NCBI GenBank assembly: GCA_003290165.1
Contig: QNQO01000594.1
Location: forward strand, 496,001-560,000
Length of the DNA: 64,000 bases
Source: Berberis thunbergii
Taxonomy: Eukaryota > Streptophyta > Magnoliopsida > Ranunculales > Berberidaceae
Direction of reading: 5' to 3'
In this document: positions 1 through 11,937 of the stretch, one piece after another
Layout: every line of letters begins with the position of its first letter
Position numbering within the stretch: the stretch's first letter is position 1
The notes under the pieces: model-generated
Database searches by the model: none
What the model was told of the DNA's origin: nothing
The model's input: the letters and a program-made list of their open reading frames with translations, nothing else
Made by a program: the position numbers and the translations under genes

Positions 1-132
1 ACATCTTCTGCAATCACTCAAAGACTTGCAATTGTATACCTAGTCAACAATGCTCAAAGACTTGCAATTTGTTCGGAACCCTAATTTCATAAAAAAATAC
101 AAGAGAGAGAGAGTACCTGTACGAGAGAGGGC

Positions 133-372
133 GTGATTGATTTGAAGACGCCGAGTGGAGGGAAGACCAGGGGAGGAGGGAAGTCGAGGGAGGAGCAGGG
201 AAGGAGGGGAGGAAGGAAGTCGAGGGAGGGAGCAGGGAAGAAGGCGCAGGGAAGTCGAGTCGAGGGAGGGAGCAGGAAGTCGAGTCGAGGGAGGGAGCAG
301 CGAAGGAGACGAGGTCGAGTGGAGGGGAGGAGGGAAGATTATTGTCGATGGCGAGTGGAGGGAATGTCGAGC
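133..372. repeat. Purine-rich (GGAGGGA/AAGTCGAGGGAGGGAGCAG) imperfect minisatellite
   Basis: Nearly all-purine top strand built from imperfect repeats of about 25-30 bases around AAGTCGAGGGAGGGAGCAG. It opens long frames on both strands, but their translations are Arg/Gly/Glu or Ser/Pro/Leu low-complexity without any domain, so I do not call a protein. It lies within the CACTA end. Confidence 0.65.
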
Positions 373-409
373 GCCAATATACCCCGCCCAAAAAAAAATT
401 CAGCTTTTC

Positions 410-880
410 ATGTAGCCACGGTTCTGAGCCGTTGCTATATCTAGCCATGGTTTAGAACCGTTGCTAAATTTTATTTTGCAACGGTTTTGAGCCGTTGCTA
501 GCCATAGCCACGGTTTAGAACCGTTGCTAAAATATTTTGTTGCAACGGTTTTAGGCCGTTGCTATCCATAGCCACGGTTCAAAACCGTTGCTAAATTTAT
601 TTTTGCAACGGTTTTGAGCCGTTTCTATACGTAGCCACGGTTGAGAACCGTTGCTAAGGTATTATGTTGCAACGGTTTAAAACCGTTGCTAATAATTCCA
701 ACGGTTTGGAGCCGTTGCTAATATTAGCCACGGTTTTTAGCCGTTCCAAATTTACCAACGGTTTTAAGCCGTGGCCAGAACTTTTTTACCCACAGTTTTA
801 AGCCGTTGGTAAATATAGCTACGGTTTGTAGCCGTGGCAAATATACCAACGGTTTAGAGCCGTGGCCAGGTTGGCGTGGC
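410..880. repeat. CACTA subterminal repeat array
   Basis: About fifteen copies of a unit close to GCCACGGTTTAGAACCGTTGC follow one another at roughly 25-40-base spacing. Each unit is itself a short inverted repeat (GCAACGG...CCGTTGC) with a variable centre. Towards the terminus the units change to CCAACGGTTTAGAGCCGTGG. Such subterminal arrays are expected as binding sites for a CACTA-encoded protein. Confidence 0.8.
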
Positions 881-906
881 TAAATGGGGTTTTTGGTGTA
901 GTGGTT

Positions 907-1959
907 TATTTGAACCTTGTAGGGACGCTAGATTAGTGCTAGCATTCAATGGTTTCTATATCATGATTCATTGTGTTTCGATTATTTACGACGACTTCTC
1001 ATACATCCTAGGACCCACATTAGGTGTAAATCAAGTCATGAGAGTGCTTAAAGGATTGATTGGTAATCACGAGGAAAAAAAGTTATGGTAGGTCTATCAT
1101 GCAACCACTTTAGTAGCAGAACACTTTGCAAGGTTACTCCCTAACTTGGAGACAGTAAAGCTAGAACTAATTAGGTTCTTTGTTGAAGCTTTGAAACAAG
1201 TTTATTGTTTTGTAGACGATGAAACGAGTGAACGTATGAGCGATTGTAAACTTTATCATCAACTTTTTTTTATTAATATAAGGTTCGGGGATCCTAAAAA
1301 CCCCAGTTAGCTTTCCAAAAAAAAAACTAAACTAAGATGGTTGAGGAAACTGAGACAAAAGATTGTTGTTCTCGTTAAGTCCCACTTCCACGGGTTTGTC
1401 GGTTGTGTAATTACCAGCTCTATAGGCATCTTTTCCCCTCTCGACTCCTCCAACCCATAAAAATCCTCGACCCACACGAAGCTAAGTCATCCTCGAGACG
1501 TCCTTGACTGAACTTGGCTTCCTTGTAACAACCTTGAAGTTATGTTGATGAAGAGCCTTTGTATTTATTTACTGCTCCAATTTGGGAGCCTAAACGGAAG
1601 CATATCTTCTATCAAAATGGAAGCATATCTCTTACTAATGGAGCATCAATGGATATAAGCTGAAGAATTATGCAATTGAAATGTTCTTATGTTACAGATA
1701 TCTCAAGCTTTCAAAATATATAAATAGAAAATTTACAAGATAACAATTTGATCTTGAAATGTTCATAACATCAAATGCGAGGACTTACTAGTATCTTCTA
1801 TGAAAATAATTCAAGCTTCAAGTCTAGGGTCTTGTTATAAAACAACTAAATTAGGCCAGGTCCTCCCCAAGGTTTTGAAAAATCTTAGAGAACCATAATT
1901 ATAAATATGCATATGGGATGTTTGGATGTATCCTCATTTAGTTCTATCTTAAGCAATAA
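907..1959. other. Gene-free stretch
   Basis: No gene supported. Short open frames near 907-1250 have no recognisable domain and stop repeatedly. The rest is AT-rich intergenic sequence. Confidence 0.5.
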
Positions 1960-2614
1960 TGGGTGAGACCTTGTACTTTACCCTAATCTTAATTAATTTC
2001 TTACAATGATTCCTTGAAAGCCAAAGAACTTCTGCCATGCACAAGTGCATTAATGCATCTACACAAACTCATGACTAATTTATAATCAAGTTGTTTGGTT
2101 TTTTTAAGGTGTATGTAAATAGGATAGTTTTTCTCAATCATGTGTGCTTGGATGGAAAGAAAATGCTCAAAGGGTTGGTTTATGCATGTCTATGTACTAG
2201 ACTATGTCGATGATTTGATAATGCAAACTTTATTGTATGATTAGTGTTTCTATCGACTGAATCTGTTAATTTAGTTCTTTTAAGCTTTATCTTTGGCCTG
2301 CCTCTCTTGAGTTCATCTTGAGTTTTAGGCGTTAAATGGTTGCTAGTTTGTGAGTACAGCGTGAGTATTCTAACACCATAAAGTTTTCTTCTTTTAAAGG
2401 TGGATGGAGATCCCTTGATAAAGCTCCGAGTTCTTGTGATAGGAATGTGTACACTGCTGGACACTCTTATGCTTCCCTGTTCCCATTTCCAAACTAGACC
2501 CAAAACACAGTTGACGTCCTCAGCTCCAAGTTTCCTAACATCACACTTGGCAATTGAACAATCAGCCGCCAGGTGAGAATATTTCAATATTCTGTTACTG
2601 CTATTGTATTATAC
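1960..2614 (+). repeat. Partial duplicate of the APR-like exon 2 region (left part)
   Basis: From about 1960 this stretch runs parallel to 19040-19640, the end of intron 1, exon 2 and start of intron 2 of the APR-like gene. Shared landmarks in the same order include CTTAATTAATTTCTTAC, CAAAGGGTTGGTTTATGCATG and the CTTTTAAAG splice acceptor. The duplicate is broken at 2614 by a copia insertion and resumes at 8319-8372, where the match to 19634-19675 continues up to GTAGACCCA. Same orientation as the gene. Confidence 0.8.
2400..2572 (+). pseudogene. APR-like exon 2 pseudo-exon
   Basis: Corresponds to exon 2 of the APR-like gene at 19421-19602. It keeps the acceptor, the opening VDG codons, the DVLSSKFPN-like codons and a GTGAGAA donor. 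The middle has small insertions and deletions where the functional copy encodes the ASRCPFS motif, so the frame is lost, and no start codon, exon 1, exon 3 or exon 4 copy was found nearby. It is an untranslatable fragment about 17 kb upstream of the functional exon. Confidence 0.8.
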
Positions 2615-3337
2615 TGTGGGATTTCGTGGCTCACAGTTTCAATCCGTAGAGTTTGAAACGGAATAGGATTGCTATATATGTGACAGAATACAAATCCTAT
2701 AAAATAGGATCCCTATTCTATAGGAATTTCTATTCTCATTCAGAAGTCAGACACGGAACAGGCGTACAAGTTTTCTTTTGTATTCAAACAAGGACACGGA
2801 TGGATTTTCAGGTCCTATTAAGACTCAGAATAGGAAGCAACAATTGCTATAAATATCAGCCTATTCCAGCGATTAAATTATGGGATTTCTCAGGCAAAAC
2901 ATCATCTATTTCTTGAGTTCTTTTCATCGATGAAAACAGAGTATTGGGGCTGGTTTTTTCATCGACAGAAAACATGAGTTATTCGTAGCCATTGATCATA
3001 GTTTTCAAGGTAAGGTTTGAGTATTACCAAGGCAGAAAACTGAAGAGAATCTACTGGTATTTCTTTGTATCGAAAGTGTAGGGAAGAACAGTGCAATCTG
3101 TGAGTATAACGGATTACTTTCAGATTAAGAGTTGAGAGAACTGGAAACTGTTATCAAGAGTTTGTACTTCTCAGATTACTCTTTCATAATAAAGAAGCTC
3201 GTCGTTGTCCCGTGGATGTAGGCACATTGCCGAACCACATATATCTTGTCATTTACTGTTACTGATTGCTAGACTCTTACTTTTACTTGCAAGTACCAAT
3301 TAGGTTCGGGCGTGTGTTCGAGAATATTTAATCAACA
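2615..3337 (+). repeat. 5' LTR of copia element
   Basis: 723 bases, TG...CA, nearly collinear with 7595-8318. It contains ATTGCTATAAATATCAG near 2845, a likely promoter TATA region, and CTTTCATAATAAAGAAGC near 3180, a likely polyadenylation region. Confidence 0.9.
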
Positions 3338-3339
3338 AG

Positions 3340-3352
3340 TGGTATCAGAGCC
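3340..3352 (+). other. Primer-binding site, initiator tRNA-Met
   Basis: TGGTATCAGAGCC two bases after the LTR end matches the 3' end of plant initiator methionine tRNA, the usual primer of Ty1/copia elements. Confidence 0.9.
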
Positions 3353-3387
3353 CCAGGGTTGGTGTCTACAAGGTGTTTGATGATATG

Positions 3388-6300
3388 TCAGAAAGGAAAG
3401 GTGAAGTCTACGCAAAGGTTCATGGATTCGATGTTCTTCGATTCAATGGAAGGAACAATTTTAGCAGTTGGCAGACAACGGTGATGGATATACTGATTAA
3501 CAATGATCTGGCAGATACGATAGAAGGTGAACCAAATATGAAACCAACTGGTTGGGATGCAGATAAGTTCAAGGCAATGGATAGGAAGGCGTGTAGTACT
3601 ATCCGGCTATGTCTCGATACTGGAGTTGCGTATAACTACCGTGATGAAAAGACGGCGAAGTCAATTTGGGATAAGTTGATGAATACCTACCTCAGGAAGG
3701 ATCAGATGAGTTTACTATACCTTCAGAAAAAGCTCTTCACATTCAAGATTGAACCAGGTAAACTTATGACCAATCATGTTACTGAATTTGAGTGTTTATT
3801 TTCAGATTGCATTGGTTTAGGTGCAAACTATGATGATAACGTCAAATCTTTGTTGTTGTTGATTTCTTTATTACCTGAGTGGGAAGTATTGGTCGGCACG
3901 TTGGTCACCAATAAGACACGAAAGCTGCTCACAAGAAGGATATGGCTGATGATGCACAAGTTCATGGTCTTATGGCCAGAGGCTGGAATCAATGTAATAA
4001 CAGGCAAGGCAGTGGTCGAAAGAATAGATGCCGCTCACAGTCTCGCGGAAGAGACATGTCAAAGGTTGAATGTTATACTTATCACAAGAAGGGTCATTTC
4101 AAAAGTGATTGTCCTACTAGGAAGGATAATGGCAACAAGGAAGAGAAAAATGGCGAGTTGAATCTGGTTGGATCTATACATGATGATGTGGATATCAGGA
4201 TTACAGGAGATCTAGCAGAGGCTCTTATGGCAGATAATGGTGATCATCTGTATGGAGGATGGGTGCTTGATACCGGGGCGTCTTTTCATATGTGTCCTAT
4301 TAGAGAGTGGTTTACTAGTTACGTGAGGTGAAGGGTGGATCAGTTTATATGGGAGACTCCAGAGTATGCAAGACTAGGGGTGTTGGCACAGTTCGTTTCA
4401 GTTTGGCAGATGGTTCAGTTAGGAAGCTTACAGAGGTTCGTCATGTACCGGATCTTTCGAAAGGTTTGATTTCTCTTGGTGCGCTTGAGGCTCAGGGCTT
4501 CAAATTTGTTGGTGAGAAATATCATGTGTTGTGTCTACAATGGTGACAGGATAATGCTTACGTCAGTTAGACATGGAAATCTGTATTATCTTCAAGGAGA
4601 CGCAGTTGAAGGTGAAGCTATGGTCTCAGGGGTTCTTGATGAGAAGAGCGTAGCCCAGACTCAGTTATGGCACATGCGCTTAGGCCATGTGGGTGAGGCA
4701 GGGTTGGAGGCATTGAGCAAGCGAGGCTTGCTTGGCAGTGAAAAGCTTGGGAAGTTAGACTTTTGTGAGCACTGCATCTTTGGGAAGCAAACTCAGGTTA
4801 GTTTTGGTTCAGCGGGCATACTACTGCGGGTATTGTGGATTACATTCACACGTATGTTTGGGGCCCATCCAGGACAGTGTCCAAAAGTGGTTCGTCAGTT
4901 TTGTTGATGACTTCAGTCGGAGAGTATGGATTTACACCATGAAAAGAAATAATGAAGTCACTGACACCTTCAAGAAGTGGATGGCGATGGTAGAGAAGCA
5001 GACTGGCAGAGTTATCAAGGTGGTCAGATCCGACAATGGTGGAGAGTACACCGAAGACCCCTTGAAGGAGTATTGTCAGGAGCATGGCATTCGCAGGCAT
5101 TTCACAGTGAAGAAGACACCACAACAGAACGGAGTGGCGGAAAGGATGAACTGCACACTTCTAGAGAAAGCACGGTGCATGTTGTCTAATGCAGGATTAG
5201 GCAAGATATGGTGGGCTGAAGCCATATCTATAGCGTGTTATCTCATAAACAGGTCTCCATCATCAGCGATTGAGTTCAAGACTCCTATGGAGGTATGGTC
5301 TGGCACTTCTGCGGATTATTCACATCTGAAAGTTTTTGGTTGTCCTGCTTATTTTCATGTGAAGGATGATAAGCTGGGGGTAAGGGCAAGGAAGGCTATA
5401 TTCCTTGGTTATCCAGGTTCAGTCAAAGGCTACAAATTGTGGTGCTCTGAAACGGGCAAGTGGGAGATTTCTAGAGACGTAAAGTTCCATGAGGAGGCAC
5501 TCTTTCGGCCTAAGTGTGAGAGATGCAAGGATGGATCTCCGGTCTGGAGAGGTGATAGCTTTGATGATGAGGATGATTTTCTGCAGGTGGAGCTTGGAGC
5601 TCCTAGGTCTGGTACACATGACGGTTTTCGGATTCAAGTCATGGTAATGATGATGGGATTCATGATACAGTACAGGGTGATCAAAAGTTATGGCAGATGA
5701 GGAGGTTCCTGTCGAGGAGCCACAGGTACAGCATGAGCATGAACAGCAGGTTTCTCAGCCGTCTTTGGCAAACACATAGAGAGCGTCGAAATACTAAGCA
5801 CCCATCAGATATGGATTGAGGATATGGTAGCCTATGTTTTTTCAGTTTTCGGGGAGTTTTGATGATGCACCTACTACGTATAAACAAGCTTGTAAAAGCT
5901 CGCTATGGATGAGTGTAAGGTGGCTATGGATGAGGAGATACAGTCTCTTCACAAAAATCATACATGGGAGCTGGTGACACTTCCAAAGGGAAAACGGGCG
6001 ATAGGATGCAAGTGGGTGTACACTCTGAAAGACAGCATTCCAGACTCCAAATGGAATTCTACAGGTGTAAGATTCAAGGCAAGATTGGTAGCAAAGGATT
6101 TGCACAAACAGAAGGTGTGGATTATAACGAGGTCTTCTCTCCGGTGGTTAAGCATACTTCTATCCGTGTCCTATTAGCTATGGTGGCGCAGTATGACTTA
6201 GAGCTCGAGCAACTAGATGTCAAGACTGCTTTCTTGCACGATGATCTGGAAGAGGATATTTACATGGTTCAGCCAGATGGATATGCTATTGCTAGGAAGG

Positions 6301-7376
6301 AAAACAGGGTATGCAAACTAAGAAAGTCTCTATACGGGTTGAACAGTCTTCTCGTCAGTGGTACTTGAGGTTTGATACTTTTATGTTGAAGCAGAAGTAC
6401 GCACGAAGTCAGTATGATTATTGTGTTTATTTCAGGAGGCTTCGAGATGGTTCCTACATCTATTTATTGCTTTACGTGGATGATATGCTTAATTGCTGCT
6501 AGGAGTAAGCGTGAGATAGAGTTGCTAAAGGTTCAGTTGAGCAATGAATTTGAGATGAAGGATTTGGGTCCAGCGAAGAGGATACTCGGGATGGAGATAG
6601 TGAGGGACAGGAAGCTTGGTAGATTGTCTTTGTCGCAGAGGCAATATCTTGAGAAGGTAGTCAGTAGATTTGGAATGGATAGGGCCAAGTCGGTCAGTAC
6701 TCCCTTGGCAGCTCACTTCAGGCTTTCTGGTTTGCAGTCCCCTACTACTGTAGCAGAGAAGGAATACATGTCACGGGTTCCTTATGCTAGTGCGGTTGGC
6801 AGCTTGATGTATGCCATGATTTGCACACGTCCCGACATTGCACACGCAGTGAGTTTGGTTAGTCGGTACATGGCTAATCTAGGCAAAACCCATTGGCAGG
6901 CAATCAAGTGGATTTTGAGGTATCTTCGAGGCACGTTGGATGTAGGTTTGGTCTATGAGAGATCGGTCGGTTTCAGCTGTGACAGGTTATGTTGACTCAG
7001 ATTATGCAGGAGATTTGGATAGGCGTCGGTCTACTACAGGTTACTGTTTTAAATTGACAGGGGGTCATATATCTTTGGCGGTCCATGTTACAGTCAGTTG
7101 TTGCGTTGTCTACTACAGTGGCAGAGTATATGGCAGTGACAGCCACAGTGAAAGAGGCTATATGGCTTCGAGGTCTGGTTAAAGATTTGAGTGTTACTCA
7201 GAGGGATATTACAGTTCTTTGTGATAGTCAGAGTGTCATCCATTTGGCAAAGAATCAGGTTCATCATGCGAGGACCAAGCATATTGATGTCAGGTTTCAC
7301 TTTATCAGAGATATCATCGAGGACAGAGTCGTGATACTAGAGAAGTTGATACCAAGGAGAATGCAGCTGATATGTT
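3388..7376 (+). pseudogene. Copia gag-pol polyprotein, degenerate
   Basis: Begins at MSERKGEVYAK and is open to about 3940 (gag capsid part), then shifts frame. The zinc knuckle near 4070 reads CYTYHKKGHFKSDC, so the second Cys of CX2CX4HX4C is replaced by Tyr. The protease motif WVLDTGAS lies near 4262. The integrase HHCC region (HMRLGH, CEHC) is at 4670-4780 and the catalytic core at 4900-5150 (VDDFSRRVW, SDNGGEY, QQNGVAERM). Reverse transcriptase is at 5900-6500, with TAFLHDDLEEDIYM and LLLYVDDM. RNase H (LCDSQSVIHLAKN, TKHIDVRFHF) lies near 7215-7310. At least eight frame changes or stops interrupt it, so no polyprotein can be made. Confidence 0.93.
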
Positions 7377-7594
7377 GACGAAGATAGTACCTGGGGTCAA
7401 GTTGGAGCACTGACTCAACTTGAATCAGACTCTCTCAGTGTTGATGCCCCACGGAGCATGGCCCTTAGGGGTGGACGACTTTTAGGCCGGGAGGATGACG
7501 ACGAACAGGTTAACTTGGCTGGGGATTTCATGCCAAGGTGGAAATGTATGAGCTGATGGAGGTGTGTCCTGAAATTGTTCGCCAATGTGGAGAT

Positions 7595-8318
7595 TGTGAG
7601 ATTTCGTGGCTCACCGTTTCAATCCGTAGAGTTTGAAACGGAATAGGATTGCTATATATGTGACAGAATACAGATCCTATAAAATAGGATCCCTATTCTA
7701 TAGGGATTTCTATTCTCATTCAGAAATCAAACACGGGACAGGCATACAGGTTTCTTTTGAATTCAAACACGGACACAGACAGGTTTCAGGTCCTATTAAG
7801 ACTCGGAATAGGAAGCAACGATTGCTATAAATATCAACCTATTCCAGTGATTAAATTATGGATTTCTGAGGCAAAACATCATCTATTTCCTGAATTCTTT
7901 TCATTGACGAAAACAGAGTATTGGGGCTAGTTTTTTCATCGACAGAAAACAGGAGTTATTCGCAGCCATTGATCACAGTTTTCAAGGTAAGGTTTGAGTA
8001 TTACCAAGGCAGAAACTGAGGAGAAATCTGCTGGTATTTCTTTGTATTGAAATGTAGGGAAGAACGGTGCCAATCCGTGAGTATAACGGATTACTTTCAG
8101 ATTAAAAGTTTGAGAGAACTGGAAACTGTTCTCAAGAGTTTGTAACTTCTCAAATTACTCTTTCATAATAAAGAAGCTCGTCGTTGTCCCGTGGATGTAG
8201 GCACATTGCCAAACCACGTATATCTTGTCTATTTACTGTTACTAATTGCTAGACTCTTAGTTTTAACTTGCAAGTACCAATTAGGTTCGGGCGTGTGTTC
8301 GAGAATATTTAATCAACA
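7595..8318 (+). repeat. 3' LTR of copia element
   Basis: 724 bases, TG...CA, direct repeat of 2615-3337. It is preceded by a short purine-rich run (TGTGGAGAT), the likely polypurine tract, and followed by TSD TATAC. Confidence 0.9.
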
Positions 8319-8398
8319 TATACCTATTGCCAGAGAATGAATGTTGATGCTTCCTTCAAAGAGTAGACCCAAATAAAATACAGACAATTGTTTCTTGC

Positions 8399-8760
8399 GC
8401 AAGCAGGTGATGGTAGGGAGAGACTGACAGAGGTGGGTGAATGCCTGGGCAGTGAGAGTTTGTAATGCATGTCATTCGTGCATAGCGAGGTAAGCTAAGT
8501 AGATAAGAGATTTTGCAAGGAAATATAAGAAAGTCTTGACCAGATCTCTTGAATGCAGTCTACCACAATGGATGATAACCCCGTAAACTATTTATTGGGC
8601 AAGCGGGGGATGGAGAGGATGGTTGCTGACACAGGTGGATGAGTGGCAGTTCGAGACTTCTTTGTATATAATTCGTCATGTATAGCAAGGTAACCTGAGT
8701 GGAGCATTGATTTTGCTAGGAAACATTACAAAAATCTTGACCAGGTCTTGGAACAGCAGA
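8399..8760. repeat. Diverged tandem repeat, period about 200 bases, two copies
   Basis: Two units start GCAAGCAGGTGATGG (8399) and GCAAGCGGGGGATGG (8599). They share AGGTGG, GCATAGCGAGGTAAGC/GTATAGCAAGGTAACC and TCTTGACCAG in the same order. The copies are clearly diverged. No protein is encoded. Confidence 0.6.
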
Positions 8761-10829
8761 CATGGATATTAAATTGCAGTCTCATATAGCGACATTAGTA
8801 ATCAGGAGAGTCGTGGCACCATATTTTTTGCTTTAAGAGTGCCCCAATTTGCTTTTCTTATTGTTCTGCTTGTGAAACCTCTGTAAGGAAGAGGTTCTTG
8901 ATGTGTCTGCTTTCAACTCCATAAAGGTTTCTATTATAGTTGATAGTTTTGACAAGGCATTGCGTGTTTCGTTGGAATTTTGCATTTTTAGTTTTTTTTT
9001 TGGGGTAAATTGCCACAGTTAGAAAATTATGTCATTGATGCTTGATTTACATAGAACTTATATGGAAAAGATTACATCGCAGTGGATGGTGGTGGTATCA
9101 GCGGATACAAAATGATGGGGATGGACACCGGGGTTGACAATTAAATTATTGGTGATGTTTTTCTACAAGATGCTGACGGGTGACAGGATGATCATACCCT
9201 GTAAACATCATGGAGATGATGGATGGTGGTGTTGGGATGTGCCTAGTGGTTTTGGTGGTCCTAGTAGGGAGAGCATGATAGACAGGTGTAGTGACAGTCC
9301 TCATAGAGATGGTTTATGGTTGCGCGTGGAGCCACTGAATATGGTTGGAGAAACTAATGGTGGTGTAGCAACAGAGAAATGAGAACTTTGATTTGTGTTT
9401 CAGCCCTTCTCTATGGTGATCAAAAGGGGATCTCCTAAGATGACCTGCATGAGTGATACTCCTGAGCTTACAGCTTCCCAATTTATTTGAATGGGCGAGT
9501 ATAAATTTCCTCTGATAAAACTTATTGTTTTTGGACGTCGTAAGCTGTGGGACTCCCAATACGGTAGTAAATACTTTATAATCTATAGCGCATGGTACCC
9601 ATTCTGGATGTATACAGTTTTGAAAACTCCGAGTTGGTTCCGCATACCCTTCAGTAGCTAGCGGAAGAAGAACCCTCCTTCAAGAATAGTCCTGCAATGC
9701 AACCGTCTGGTTGTTGTGGTTTTCAATTGCTACTCATCTGCAAGATCGGCGATCCAATGGTGTGGAGGTTTAGAAGATAGATGATCAGGTCATAATGACT
9801 TGGAAGCTTTTCGAATACATTAGTACTACATAACTTTGTTGAAATGGGCACCCTTGTGAAATTTTTTATATATTGGCCCATGTACTATATAATTTTGTGA
9901 TGTCTTTGTTACAAAAACGTGGCTGGTGGTGGATGACAGACTTTGTTATTTGGTGTTGAACATGTCAAATATTGACACATAGCATCTTTAGGCCATCTAC
10001 CACAAATTTTTGAGCAATGAGGATTAGATCCTTGCATGAAGGCAACAGGTTTGAGTAATGTTTTTTTACTAAACACTGATTAGTTTTGCTAAAAAAAAAC
10101 TTTGTTTTAAAACAGAAAAAAGAAAGGATTTCATTAATCGCATAGTCTAAGGTACATCTTCGTAGAAGCATGCATCATTCTTAATAACACATAATAGTGC
10201 ATCACTGGTAGAAGAAATAAAGAAACGAAGTTATTCTCTATGATGGAGCTCCAGATTTATAGCTCATAGAAGTAAAGAAACCAAGTTATTTACATGGCTT
10301 GGTTTGCCTTTCATTTCAACCCTAGAGAAAAAAACTTCAATAACTTTTTTGTAGTTCATTAGTGCTTGAGATGTTTTGCCGCATAACCATGTTGCAGATC
10401 GGAAACCTTTCTCAAAACAAGATTTAAAATGGCATTAATGAAAGAAATCATATTACATAAATCTTCACACAATGAAGTTTAAATAAGCATTCTGGTTGAA
10501 AGTTGGTTTAAACTATTTTTCTAAATTAAGGAAAATTTAGCATGCCCTCATATTTTACAAAATGGTTTATTTTGTTGAGTTCTCCAATTAAAAACGATGA
10601 AATGTGAGGGATACCAGTTAATGCAGAGTTTCAGGGTCCAACTATAATAGACAAAACTAATTAAGATGAAGAGTTTAATGCATCACGACATAACAACTCC
10701 AAAGAAGACGTATTCAACTCAAAATTAAGAAGTGGGTTTTTTTTCCTTGTTTTTCTTAAAGCTTGGACAATTGGATCACGAGGAGAAACTTCCAATTGTT
10801 AAAGATGACAAGTGACACAATGTTAGGAG
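8761..10829. other. Gene-free stretch
   Basis: An 82-codon frame at 9134-9382 (+) has a coding-like look in places but no domain I recognise, no splice context that extends it, and no neighbour exon. Not called as a gene. The remainder is AT-rich intergenic sequence. Confidence 0.45.
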
Positions 10830-11783
10830 CATGGGTTAGATTTTTAAGAAATTTCACCAAACTAACAATATTTGCAATTTTGTCTCCCTTTAAAATTTTA
10901 GATTGCCCTCTCTCATAGATAATAAAATACAAATATACACAAAATCGCAAACCCTTCACAAGTTCACAAACCTTCGCAAGTTCACCTCTCCGCCTTCTCA
11001 ATTGCCCAAAATGATTTTGACAAAGATCAATTTTCTCCAATCTCCTCCAATCACACAAGACGATTTCAACGGAGATTGATTTCTCCAATCACACAATAAG
11101 ATTTCGATTAGACAGATTGATTTATGGAGGTGGTCTTACTCTTTCTCTCTCTTGCTTGTTTGCTCCTCATCGACACTCTTCAGTGTTCACAGAAGCATGC
11201 TTCAGCTAAGCAATTGGACGGTAACATTCTTAATATTAACAGTTATCCACCAATTGAAGCTCAATTGATCGGACATCAAATCTCCTTTTAAGAGGTCGCA
11301 GGTTCGAAATTCACTAGTTAAGATTTTGTGAATTTTCACCTGATTATTAGAAGCACATGTGCTTCGCCGTGGATAAGTCGTCTTCATGCAAGGTGGAGAC
11401 AACGGACCGGAGCGAAAGCAAGTCCCCACGAGATAGAGACGACGATGATATTAAGTGGTAACAACATTGTAGTCTTCGGGCTTGGTTTGGTAAATCATAT
11501 AAGGTCAGTTATATAGCCTTCGGGCATGGATTACAACGTAGAGGATATTAAGTGGCAACAATATTGTAGCATCCGGGTCTAGTTTAGTAAACCCTATGAA
11601 CATGAGAACTTGCAAAGAGTTTTTACTAAAATCCAATGTGCAACAATATTGACACATAAAATATGTTTCACTTGTACTACTTTTGAAATTTTGTTTTAAT
11701 CATATTTATTTATTTATTTTAAGAATTAAATTATCTGTGATTTTTTTTTACCCCCCTTGTCTGCAATCCTGGCTCCGCCCCTG
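10830..11783. mobile_element. Non-autonomous hAT-type element
   Basis: An exact 8-bp duplication, GTTAGGAG, flanks this block (10822-10829 and 11784-11791). The right terminus CTGGCTCCGCCCCTG is the standard end of plant hAT elements whose other end reads CAGGGGCGGAGCCAG. The left end (CATGGGTTAGA) is decayed and matches it only weakly. The last 90 bases are similar to the end of the element at 54559-55375. No transposase is encoded. Confidence 0.65.
11259..11312 (+). repeat. tRNA-like segment (possible SINE head) inside hAT element
   Basis: AGCTCAATTGATCGG resembles a pol III A box, and GGTTCGAAATT about 40 bases later resembles a B box, as in a tRNA-Lys-like SINE head. The acceptor stem and a clear poly(A) end were not found, so this is a candidate only and not a functional tRNA. 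Confidence 0.4.
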
Positions 11784-11937
11784 GTTAGGAGCGAATGCAA
11801 ATCGTTCACTTTAGCTAATTAACGAATATGTTGGTTTTGTCACTGTATATCTGTACTAGATATCAGTCATAACTCAAAGAATTTCGTGATTTGGTGATAA
11901 AAGGTAAAGAACATCAATACAACAAACACATGAAAGC

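Larger units (their letters stand above)
1..903. mobile_element. CACTA (En/Spm-type) DNA transposon, one end only
   Basis: The sequence at 891-903 (TTTTGGTGTAGTG) is the inverted complement of the CACTACACCAAAA terminus typical of plant CACTA elements, so the element ends at 903. The next three bases (904-906, GTT) would be half of the 3-bp target duplication. Inside this end lies a dense array of short subterminal repeats (410-880), another hallmark of the superfamily, where transposase-related proteins bind. The other terminus and any transposase gene lie outside the window, so neither length nor autonomy can be judged. No transposase reading frame is visible in the 903 bases present. Confidence 0.8.
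2615..8318 (+). mobile_element. Ty1/copia LTR retrotransposon, structurally complete, coding-dead
   Basis: Two long direct repeats (2615-3337 and 7595-8318) begin TGTG and end ATCAACA, and are flanked by the identical 5-bp target duplication TATAC (2610-2614 and 8319-8323). A TGGTATCAGAGCC primer-binding site follows the 5' LTR. The interior encodes, in order, gag, aspartic protease, integrase, reverse transcriptase and RNase H, which is the copia order. Every domain boundary is broken by frameshifts or stops. The LTRs differ at scattered positions, so insertion is not very recent. The element sits within the duplicated APR-like fragment. Confidence 0.95.

Noticed and set aside
44..448. Overlapping long frames on both strands in the purine-rich block
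   Set aside because: Low-complexity Ser/Pro/Leu or Arg/Gly/Glu translations caused by the GGAGGGA repeat; no domain and located in a transposon end.
410..880. CRISPR-like array of short repeats
   Set aside because: Units are themselves inverted repeats without conserved length or unique spacers, and they abut a CACTA terminus; a plant nuclear context excludes CRISPR.
9134..9382. 82-codon frame with Gly/Asp-rich sequence
   Set aside because: No domain, no supporting exon, and stops on either side; kept as uncalled.
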